NCBI GenBank assembly: GCA_016868975.1 | Contig: VGFD01000005.1 | Span: 1 to 35,244 of the forward strand | Direction: 5' to 3' | Origin: Armatimonadota bacterium | Lineage (GTDB): Bacteria; Vulcanimicrobiota; Xenobia; RGZZ01 | DNA: 35,244 nucleotides | Shown here: one piece after another, positions 1 through 7,705 of the stretch | Position numbering within the stretch: position 1 is the first letter of the stretch | How the letters are laid out: every line of letters starts with the position of its first letter | Notes under the pieces: model-generated | What the model was told of the DNA's origin: nothing | What the model saw: the letters and a program-made list of their open reading frames with translations, nothing else | Databases searched by the model: none | Position numbers and translations under genes: made by a program

Positions 1-276
1 GTCGATCCCGCTGATGAGGATGGCGTTGGCCTCCTGCCGGCGAAGCGCGATGACGCTGCCGCGAATCTGTACCGCGATGGGGTCTTTGCCGACCGGGCCC
101 TCGTGCACCAGCTCCACGGGCGCGCCTTCGACGAAGCCCATGTCCACGATGCGGCTCTCCAGCTCACTGGGGGAGAGGGTTGAGCCAGGGGCGGGAACGA
201 TGGCGTGCACGACGCCGCGCTGGCCCTTTCGCAGGCGTCCCAGCGGCCTGGTTTCCACCGGCACCATCTCGAGCAT
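1..276 (-). CDS. feoA: FeoA-domain protein (3' end truncated by window edge)
   Basis: Reverse-strand reading from ATG at 276: MLEMVPVETRPLGRLRKGQRGVVHAIVPAPGSTLSPSELESRIVDMGFVEGAPVELVHEGPVGKDPIAVQIRGSVIALRRQEANAILISGID. SH3-like FeoA pattern (RIVDMGFVEGAPVELVHEGPVGKDPIAVQIRGSVIALRR); 5 nt downstream of the DtxR-family ORF. Not in the supplied ORF track. Confidence 0.85.
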   Translation of the reverse strand, partial: MLEMVPVETRPLGRLRKGQRGVVHAIVPAPGSTLSPSELESRIVDMGFVEGAPVELVHEGPVGKDPIAVQIRGSVIALRRQEANAILISGID

Positions 277-281
277 CGCTT

Positions 282-953
282 CTAGTCCTCCAACTTTTCC
301 GCGCGGACGCCGCGCGCCACCTCGGATCCCACCGCCACGCTGCCGCGCGGGGTGCGCAGCAGCAGCGTGCCGCGCGGATCCACCTGCTCGACCTGCACCG
401 GGGTCGAGGGCACGAGACCGACCTGCTCCAGCCAGAGGAGCACGTCCATGGACTCGTCGTCGACGCTGCGCACCATGGCCCGATCGCCGATTCCGAGATC
501 CGAGAGGAGGACGTGGTTGCACACCGGCACGCGGCCCTCCGGGTCGGGGATGGGGTTCCCGTGCGGGCAGGTCTCGGGATGGCCCAGAAAGCGCTCGAGC
601 GCGTCCGTCACTTCGGCCGAGAGCGCGTGCTCAAAGCGGTGCGCCTCCACATGGGCCATCCCCCAGTTGAGCCCCAGCTTGTCGACCAGAAAGCGCTCCG
701 CAAGCCGGTGGCGGCGGAGCACTTCGAGCGCGCGGCACTCGCCGTCGGTGGAGAGAACCACCCCGTGCCCGTTGTCCTTCAGCACCAGCCCCTGCTCGGA
801 GAGGCGGCGCACCATCAGCGTGATGGAGGGGGCGGACAGGCCCATGAACTCGGCAAGACGCGTGGGTCCGACCGCCTTGCCGGCCGGGGTCAGCCGGTAG
901 ATGGCGGTCAGGTAGTCTTCGACACTGGCCGAGATGGTGGGAGTTGACTTCAA
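282..953 (-). CDS. DtxR/MntR-family metal-dependent transcriptional regulator
   Basis: N-terminal wHTH (SVEDYLTAIYRL...LAEFMGLSAPSITLMVRRLSEQGLV), metal-binding dimerisation region (HRLAERFLVDKLGLNW..AHVEAHRFEHALSAEVTDALERFLGHPETCPHGNPIP) and C-terminal SH3-like region. Confidence 0.93.
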   Translation of the reverse strand: MKSTPTISASVEDYLTAIYRLTPAGKAVGPTRLAEFMGLSAPSITLMVRRLSEQGLVLKDNGHGVVLSTDGECRALEVLRRHRLAERFLVDKLGLNWGMAHVEAHRFEHALSAEVTDALERFLGHPETCPHGNPIPDPEGRVPVCNHVLLSDLGIGDRAMVRSVDDESMDVLLWLEQVGLVPSTPVQVEQVDPRGTLLLRTPRGSVAVGSEVARGVRAEKLED

Positions 954-978
954 CGGTTAGTCTCGCTTACGCGCCCGA

Positions 979-1025
979 CTTAGGCGGGACTAAGCAATGC
1001 TAGCAGAGGAGGCTAACCCTGTCAA
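979..1025 (-). promoter_or_regulatory. Sigma70-type promoter with palindromic operator for the DtxR-feoA operon
   Basis: Minus strand: TTGACA (1025-1020), 17 nt spacer, TAGCAT (1002-997). Palindrome CTTAG-N6-CTAAG at 979-994 covers the predicted +1 (about 990). Confidence 0.65.
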
Positions 1026-1035
1026 CGGGGCTTTT

Positions 1036-2924
1036 TTACTCTCGCTGCAGGGAGAAGCTGTTGACGCGTACCTTGTAGCGCCCCAGGCGGATGATGTCGC
1101 CGTCGTAGAGCCGCTCATCGGAAACGGGTGATTCCTTGCGGTCCGTCACGCGCCGCAGGTAGACCTCTCCGGCAACCACCTTCAAGCGCAGGCCGGGCAC
1201 CCGACCCTCGACGACGACGCTCAGCTCGATCTTGTCCTCGGAGTCGCTGAAGTGCTCGGCCCCTCGCCCCAGGGTCATATTTTCCATGGTGGACAGGTCG
1301 ATCTCCTGACCTCGCCGCTCTCGCGGCTCCATGACCTCCAGGGCGGTGTCCTTGGGTTTCGGCTTTGCCACCCCTGCGGAGAGCATCCACGCGTGCCACA
1401 TCTCGGGGACGCTTTCCCCGCGGAACGCCGCCAGTCCGAACAGCACCCCGATGGGGACGGCGAGGACCACGGTGCCGATGAGCGACCAGCGCACCCAGGC
1501 CGGCCAGGGCGGCTTTCCGACGGTGAACTGCCAGGGGAGCACCAGCGCGCCGGGATAGTCGGGGTCCGGGTTGAGTCCGACGCCGCTGACGGTCAAGTCG
1601 TCGCTCTGGAAGATCAGCTTGCCGCGAAAGGTGCCGGGCTTCAGGTCGCGGCCCGCTCGGATGGTCACCTCGAGGGCGGAAGCCGGCGGCTTCACCACGG
1701 CGCTCATGCTGGGACGGTTGTTGATCAGGAAGTTTTTTCCGGGCGCGAGCTTCGTCGGATTGGCCTTGTCGGCGTCAATGCGCACCTGGAGCATGCCGCC
1801 CTTCTTGCGGGCGCGCTCGTTGTACTGCATCACGATGGACTGCAGCGACTCCACCGGCAGATCCTGCGACCAGACGTCCATCGTGCCCAGTTCCAGGGGC
1901 CAGGGATTGTTGCCGGGCAGCAGGGCCACGGTGCGTTCCGGCTCCGCGGAGAAGCGGATCGCGATGCTGTCCGGGGAGATGATGACCAGTGGATCCGAGC
2001 CGCTCAGAAGCAGGTGTCCGCTGTACTCGCCGTCGCGGATATTGTCCTTGTTCAACAAGGTCATGGTAAACACCACCCGCTCCTCCGCCGGGAATTTCAG
2101 CGGCGTCAGCTTGATGGCGCCTCCCGCCTGCTCCACGCCGCGGAAGCGCGGTTTTGCGGTAATTCGGAAATTCTTCGGCAGCTTGTCCCGAAAGTGGACG
2201 CCAAACAACTCCAGGCGCTCCGCCGTGCCGCTCATTTTCAAATTTCCGAAATCGAGGAACGGGATGCGCGTCTCGATGATGAAGATCGGGTGGAGCTCGC
2301 CGGCCTTTTCGGAAATGTAGCGGATGCGCTTGCCCTTCTTGAGGTCGCGACCTGGGCCGGCTTGAGACGCAACCCCAGGTTGACGAAGAACAGCCAGTCT
2401 TTCTTGCCGCGCATCCTGCGGTATTTGTCCATGACGGACTTGAGCGAGGGTCCGCCCCGCTGATTGTCCTCGCCATCGGTATAGACGTAGTAAAGCACCA
2501 GGTGATCCACGTCGCGGTGCTTGCGGCGGTAGGCGGCCATCTGGTCGATGACCTTCGAGAGCGAAGAATACAGCCAGGTGTTGTTGCCGTTGAATTTGAG
2601 CGCGCCGATGTAGCCCTGCACCCGGGGGATGTCTTCCTCCCCGTTGATGCGAAAAAGCCGAGTTTTCTTTACCCCGCTGTCGAAATTGTTGATAAAGATG
2701 TTGGAGCCCTCGCCCACGTCGGCCACGAAATCCTTGAGCAGCGCCACCAGCTTCGGATAGATGATGTTGTTTCCGCTGCCGCGCGGAAGGCCGGCCATCG
2801 AGCCGGAGGTGTCGATGAGAAATACGTAGTCGATTACCTGCCGCTTGGGGCGGGGCGCGGCGGCGGACGTGGGGAGCGCCGAGAAGAGCAAGAGGGCCAG
2901 GGCCAGCCATACGGAAATGCGCAT
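1036..2924 (-). CDS. Secreted/periplasmic VWA domain, single TM, cytoplasmic FHA domain protein, split by a frameshift near 2341-2370
   Basis: N-terminal part (ORF 2238..3035, likely ATG at 2924): signal peptide MRISVWLALALLLFSALPTSAAA then VWA motif IDYVFLIDTSGSMAG. C-terminal part (ORF 1036..2910): TM WSLIGTVVLAVPIGVLFGLAAF, then FHA-like LGRGAEHFSDSEDKIEL...YDGDIIRLGRYKVRVNSF. The two frames join at about ...LRLKPAQ/GRDLKKGKRIRYIS. Confidence 0.8.
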
Positions 2925-3088
2925 AGAATGAACGATACGTATTGTATCACACGGGCAACCTTGCAGGCAATTCAAGGGTCTTTCTTGAGGGGGACTGCGT
3001 CGGTGCGCCGTAACTGGTGACGCCATTGCGCGCATCGAGAGGGTCGCCCGGGAGCGGCGATCACCGCGAATATCGAGCAGGTGCTCGA

Positions 3089-4528
3089 TCAGCTCGAGTG
3101 CGAGATCCCGGATCTGCCGGACTCTCGCCAGTAGCGCTGACCCGCCTCTGGCAGCGTGTACACCGGATCGTAGTACTCGTAGGTGCGGAGCAGCGCGTCC
3201 GGGTCGTCTTTCTCAATGCCGGTGCGATAGTTCTTGGTCCAGTGGGTGATGCCGCGCTCGCGGTCGTAGGACTGCACCTGGTGCACCCAGCGCTTGCCGA
3301 CGTATGGAACGTCGCACACGATGCGCGGCGTCGCGAAGCCAGGCAGGTAGCCCATGATGTCGTGCTGCAATTCCTGGGCCTCCCAGACCGCCATGCGCCA
3401 GTGCTCGGAGTTCGGGATCATGTCGCACATGTAGAAGTAGTACGGCATGATCTTGGCATGATCGAGGAGGGCGAAGCAGAGGTCCAGGAGGTCGGTCGCG
3501 GTCGCGTTGGTCCCCCGAAGCAGCACGCCTTGATTGCGCACGTCGCGGAAGCCCAGCTCGAGCAGTTTGCGCGAGGCCCTGGCCAGGAGCGGCACTACCT
3601 GCTGGGCGTGGTTGACGTGGGTGTGCACGGCGATGTCCACGCCGCGCTCGCGCGCCTTCCTGGCGAGGCGCTCCAGGCCTTGCAGGACGCTGTCCTGCAG
3701 AAAGTGCTGGGGAAGGCCCTGGAGGCCCTTGGTGGCCAGCCGGATGTCGCGGATGTTCTCGATGTCGAGCAGCTGGCTCACGAAGCTCTCCAGCACCTGG
3801 ATGGGCGCGTTGGCGATGTCCCCGCCGGACACCACGACGTCGCGCACGCTCGGCGTGCGGCGCAGGTAGTCGAGGATCTGCTGGTAGCGCTCCTTCTGGG
3901 GGATGGCGAACCTGTGCTTCTCGACCTGGGGGACGTCGTTGCCGACCAGGTCCATGCGCGTGCAGTGCCCGCAATACTGCGGGCAGGTGCTGAGCAGCTC
4001 GGCGAGCACCTTGGTGGGATAGCGGTGGGTGAGGCCCTCGACCGCCCACATGTCGGCCTCGTGCAGGCTGTCCCGCTGGGAGAGCGGATGGCTGTGCCAG
4101 TCGTCGCGCCGATCCTCGAAGGCGGGCAGCATGTAGCGCCGCACCGGATCGCTCCACAGGTCCTTCTCGTCCATGGTGTTGAGCATGTGGGGCGGCACCA
4201 GGATGGACATGGTGGCCCGCTCGGCCTGGTCGCGCTCGATCCCCCGCACCAGCGCCTCGGGGATGAGCGGGCCGAACACTTCAACCAGCTCTTTGAGGTT
4301 CTTGACGGTGTTCTTGCGCTGCCAGAGCGCGCTCTCCCACTCCGCCACGGTGACCTCCCGATAGCCGGGAAGCCGCGTCCAGTCGGGCTCGACGAACGGC
4401 CGGGGCGACGGATAGGCGTAGGGCTGCGGCGCGGGACCCACGCGGGGACGAGTCTCGTTACCGGTAGGAGCGTCTTTGGACAGCATGAGATACAATTGCA
4501 CGAGGGCACCGGGAGGCCCTTCTGACAT
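3089..4528 (-). CDS. kamA: KamA-family radical SAM aminomutase (lysine 2,3-aminomutase-like)
   Basis: CxxxCxxC radical-SAM motif in CPQYCGHCTRMDLVGN; VVVSGGDIANAPIQVLE; HTHVNHAQQVVPLLARA; RDVRNQGVLLRGTNATATDLLDLCFALLDHAKIMPYYFYMCDMIP. Confidence 0.9.
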   Translation of the reverse strand: MSEGPPGALVQLYLMLSKDAPTGNETRPRVGPAPQPYAYPSPRPFVEPDWTRLPGYREVTVAEWESALWQRKNTVKNLKELVEVFGPLIPEALVRGIERDQAERATMSILVPPHMLNTMDEKDLWSDPVRRYMLPAFEDRRDDWHSHPLSQRDSLHEADMWAVEGLTHRYPTKVLAELLSTCPQYCGHCTRMDLVGNDVPQVEKHRFAIPQKERYQQILDYLRRTPSVRDVVVSGGDIANAPIQVLESFVSQLLDIENIRDIRLATKGLQGLPQHFLQDSVLQGLERLARKARERGVDIAVHTHVNHAQQVVPLLARASRKLLELGFRDVRNQGVLLRGTNATATDLLDLCFALLDHAKIMPYYFYMCDMIPNSEHWRMAVWEAQELQHDIMGYLPGFATPRIVCDVPYVGKRWVHQVQSYDRERGITHWTKNYRTGIEKDDPDALLRTYEYYDPVYTLPEAGQRYWRESGRSGISHSS

Positions 4529-4568
4529 TGTAAGATGGCAAATGGCATGCTATCATGGCAGAATGGCG
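4528..4568 (+). promoter_or_regulatory. Candidate promoter/operator of the toxin-antitoxin pair
   Basis: TTGTAA (4528-4533), 17 nt spacer, TATCAT (4551-4556). ATGGCA at 4535, 4542 and 4555, plus ATGGCG at 4563 (the start codon). Confidence 0.5.
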
Positions 4569-4832
4569 ACAAGAGTCTCGATAGACGCGGCCGGCCGCGT
4601 CGTCATTCCGAAGGCGGTTCGTGAACGTCTTCATCTGACGCCTGGACGGATGCTGGACCTCGATGTCGACGACGATGGCGTCGTTCTGAGGCCGGTATCA
4701 GAGGCCGAGAGCAGCCTCGCATGGCGGGATGGCGTTCTGATGGCGGTGGGCGAGTGTGTCGGGCCGATCCCCACCGTTGCCGACGTTCGACAGAATCGAA
4801 GTCGAAGCATCTGGCGCGCCGGGAACGATTGA
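4563..4832 (+). CDS. AbrB/SpoVT-family antitoxin (VapB-like)
   Basis: MATRVSIDAAGRVVIPKAVRERLHLTPGRMLDLDVDDDGVVLRPV is a typical swapped-hairpin AbrB pattern. Start at internal ATG 4563 of ORF 4476..4832. Confidence 0.9.
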   Translation: MATRVSIDAAGRVVIPKAVRERLHLTPGRMLDLDVDDDGVVLRPVSEAESSLAWRDGVLMAVGECVGPIPTVADVRQNRSRSIWRAGND

Positions 4833-5296
4833 GGCTCGCCTTCGACACGTCGGTCCTTATTGCGAGCCTGGTGGAAGATCACGCCGAGCACGCGGTCTGT
4901 TTTCCGTGGTATCGCACCGTTGTTGACGGAGGGGACGAAGGCTGGATCAGCACCCATGCGCTGGCGGAATTCTACGCCACGATGTCGGTGCTCCCACTTC
5001 GAAGGAAGCTGACTCCGGCCGATACGCTGCTGCTTGTGAATGAGTCTGTATTGAATCGATTCTCAGTTATGGATCTCGACGTCAACGATTACCACCGAGC
5101 CCTTGCGCTGGTCGTCCGCCGCGGCTTGCGAAGCGGGGGCATTTTCGACGCGCTTACAGAAACCGCCGCGCGCAAGGCCGACGCGCGGCAACTGATCACC
5201 CTCAACACCCGGGATTTTGCGCGCTTGTGTGACGACGCCGATACCTGGCTGATAGATCCTCGCAAGAAAAACCCTGGCCAGTTCGAGCGGAGTTAG
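4829..5296 (+). CDS. PIN-domain toxin (VapC-like)
   Basis: Likely TTG start at 4829 overlapping the antitoxin stop: LRLAFDTSVLIASLVEDHAEH...WISTHALAEFYATMSVLP...GIFDALTETAARKADARQLITLNTRDFARL; acidic PIN residues present. Confidence 0.88.
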   Translation: MRLAFDTSVLIASLVEDHAEHAVCFPWYRTVVDGGDEGWISTHALAEFYATMSVLPLRRKLTPADTLLLVNESVLNRFSVMDLDVNDYHRALALVVRRGLRSGGIFDALTETAARKADARQLITLNTRDFARLCDDADTWLIDPRKKNPGQFERS

Positions 5297-5297
5297 A

Positions 5298-6107
5298 TCA
5301 CGCCACTCCCCAGAACCACCACAGGATGAACGCGCCGGCCAGCACGCGGTAGATGGCGAACACGCGGAACGAGTGGGACGCGAGGTAGCGCAGCAGCCAG
5401 CCCATGACCACCAGGCTCACCACGAACGAGACCGCAGTGCCGACGGCGAACGGCATGGCGTTGGCCGCCGTGAGGATGACCTCGCGCTCCTTGATGAATT
5501 CATACAGCGTGGCGGCGCCCAGCGTGGGAATGGCCAGGAAGAACGAGAACGCAGTGGCCGTCTGGCGGTCCAGGCCTCTCAACATGCCGCCGACGATGGA
5601 CGATCCCGAGCGTGACACGCCCGGGACGAGGGAGAGCACCTGCGCGACGCCGATCCACAGCGCGTGGCCCGGCATGATCTCGTAGATGCCCAGCGGCTCG
5701 CCTTCCTCTTCTCCAGGCTGATCCACCAGCCACAAGACGAGGCCCCCTATTATCAACGAAGTGGCCACTGTCATGGGCGAAAACAAGAAGAACTTGATTT
5801 TCTTGTGAAAAAGAAATCCAATGCCCGCGGCCGGCAGGAACGCGATGGCGATATTGAGCCAGAAGCGGCGGACGCGCGGCTCGCTGGCCACCATGCGGAT
5901 CTGCTCCATAAGCTCGCTGCGGTAGAACCAGATCACCGCCAGCACCGCGCCGAGCTGGATGACCACGTCGAATGCGTCCGCCGTATCCGACTGCTCGATG
6001 CCCAGCGCGCGGGTTGCCACAATGAGGTGGCCGGTTGATGAAATGGGAAGATATTCGGTAATTCCTTCCACGATGCCTAATATGATCGCTTGCAGCGCGG
6101 TAATCAC
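5298..6107 (-). CDS. uppP: Undecaprenyl-diphosphatase (BacA/UppP family)
   Basis: MITALQAIILGIVEGITEYLPISSTGHLIV and LVPGVSRSGSSIVGGMLRGLDR motifs; multi-TM. Confidence 0.96.
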   Translation of the reverse strand: MITALQAIILGIVEGITEYLPISSTGHLIVATRALGIEQSDTADAFDVVIQLGAVLAVIWFYRSELMEQIRMVASEPRVRRFWLNIAIAFLPAAGIGFLFHKKIKFFLFSPMTVATSLIIGGLVLWLVDQPGEEEGEPLGIYEIMPGHALWIGVAQVLSLVPGVSRSGSSIVGGMLRGLDRQTATAFSFFLAIPTLGAATLYEFIKEREVILTAANAMPFAVGTAVSFVVSLVVMGWLLRYLASHSFRVFAIYRVLAGAFILWWFWGVA

Positions 6108-6116
6108 GTGAACCTC

Positions 6117-7457
6117 TCAGTGTACGATTTTCGACAGGAGCATCGTGCCCAGGCCGAGCAGCATGAAAAATCCGCAGATGTCGGTAAAAGTGGTGAGCCA
6201 GATGGACGACGCCAGGGCCGGGTCCATGTTGAGACGGCGAAATGCCAGCGGGATGAGCGCCCCGGCCAGCGCGGCGATGAGCAGATTGCCCACCATGGCC
6301 ACGAAAACGATCAACGCCAGCCACACGTTGTGCGAGAGCAGGTACGCCAGACCCGCGGTGAGCGTGCCGGAGATGGCCCCTTGCAGGGCGCCGAAGGTCA
6401 CCGACTTGAGCGCGATGCGTGAAGCCTCGCGCAGGGACAGTTCGCCGAGGGCCAGCCCGCGCACCACGAGCGTGGCGGCCTGGGTGCCGGTATTTCCGGC
6501 GTGTCCGGCCACGATGGGCATGAACGCCGCCAGCAGCGCCACCCGCGCGATGGTTGATTCGAAGGCGCTCACCAGGAGACCGGCGCAGCACGCGGTCACC
6601 AGGTTCAACAAGAGCCACGGAGTGCGGTTGCGCACCGAGGTGAGCAGGGGATTGAGCGCGGACTCGTCCGCGTCCATGCCTTCCTGCAAATACATGTCCT
6701 CGGTGGCTTCCTCGACCTGCACGTCGAGGATGTCGTCCGCCGTCACCATGCCCTGCAGGCGGCCTTGTGCGTCCACCACCGGCATGGCCAGGAAATTGTA
6801 GTGGCGCATTTTTTCCGCGACCTGCTCCTGGTCGGCGTCGATCTGCACCGACTTGACGTCGCGGATCATGATGTCCTTGAGCTTCGTGTCCGGATTCGCC
6901 GTGATGAGGTGGCGCAGGCTTACCACGCCAAGCAGCCGCTCCTCTTCGTCGACCACATATAAATAATAAGGCTGCTCGCCGGGCAATTGCTGGCTGCGCA
7001 GGAATTCGATGGTGAAGCCCACCGTCCAGTCCGCCTGGAGCGCCATGACGTCCGGGGTCATGCGGCCGCCGGCGCTCTCCTCGGGATATTGCAGCAGCTC
7101 TTCGACGTCCTCGCGGTTGCCCATGAGCTTGAGCACTTGCGGCAGCGAGTCGACCGGCAATTCCTGGATGATGTCGGCGGCCACGTCGTCCTGGAGTCGG
7201 TCCAGAATGGCTGCCAGATCGGCTGGATCCAGGCGCTTGACGAAGCGGGTGCGGTCCTCCTCGTCCATGTAGTTGAGCGCCTGGGCCAGGGCGTCGCGGC
7301 TCAGGCGGGACAACAGCGTGGTGGCGTCGTCCTCGTCGAGGGCGCAGAGGATTTCCGCCTGGTCGGCGGGGTGGAGCGTGGCCAGGCGGTCGAGGGCCAG
7401 CGCAGGGTCGCCCGCCTCGATCAGGGCGACGATGTCGTCGACGTCAGGCGGCGTCAC
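6117..7457 (-). CDS. mgtE: MgtE-family magnesium transporter
   Basis: N-terminal helical repeats (LHPADQAEIL), two CBS domains (LLGVVSLRHLI..., LAMPVVDAQGRLQGMVTADDIL), C-terminal TM domain with VAGHAGNTGTQAATLVVRGLALGE. Confidence 0.96.
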   Translation of the reverse strand: MTPPDVDDIVALIEAGDPALALDRLATLHPADQAEILCALDEDDATTLLSRLSRDALAQALNYMDEEDRTRFVKRLDPADLAAILDRLQDDVAADIIQELPVDSLPQVLKLMGNREDVEELLQYPEESAGGRMTPDVMALQADWTVGFTIEFLRSQQLPGEQPYYLYVVDEEERLLGVVSLRHLITANPDTKLKDIMIRDVKSVQIDADQEQVAEKMRHYNFLAMPVVDAQGRLQGMVTADDILDVQVEEATEDMYLQEGMDADESALNPLLTSVRNRTPWLLLNLVTACCAGLLVSAFESTIARVALLAAFMPIVAGHAGNTGTQAATLVVRGLALGELSLREASRIALKSVTFGALQGAISGTLTAGLAYLLSHNVWLALIVFVAMVGNLLIAALAGALIPLAFRRLNMDPALASSIWLTTFTDICGFFMLLGLGTMLLSKIVH

Positions 7458-7660
7458 AGATCGAGAACCAGGTTACAGGTGAACAACCGGGGGCGCAGCA
7501 TCAATGCCGGATTGGCGCCTTTCGCGTTGAGCCCTGCCGCCGGCGCCGTATGGCAGATGGTGCATCCGCGTTGGCCACGTGCGGGCTTGGGGGACGGAAC
7601 GAAATTCAAGGTGGGGCCCATCCATCCCTGCGTTAACATTCCATCTATGTGCAACTCCAT
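7454..7660 (-). CDS. Small ORF with a single CXXCH motif
   Basis: 68 aa ORF containing GQRGCTICHTAPAAG. Its TGA overlaps the mgtE GTG start by 4 nt (GTGA), a translational-coupling arrangement. No signal peptide and no clear RBS. Confidence 0.45.
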   Translation of the reverse strand: MELHIDGMLTQGWMGPTLNFVPSPKPARGQRGCTICHTAPAAGLNAKGANPALMLRPRLFTCNLVLDL

Positions 7661-7705
7661 TCGCCTGCGGTATCCTATGCGGTATCTAGAAGGTTGGAGA
7701 ATGCG

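Noticed and set aside
2341-2370. Programmed -1 frameshift in the VWA-FHA gene
   Set aside because: No X XXY YYZ slippery heptamer or obvious downstream structure seen; treated as indel/error pending reads.
3017-4525. 502 aa plus-strand ORF opposite kamA
   Set aside because: kamA is unmistakable on the minus strand; this is its antisense shadow.
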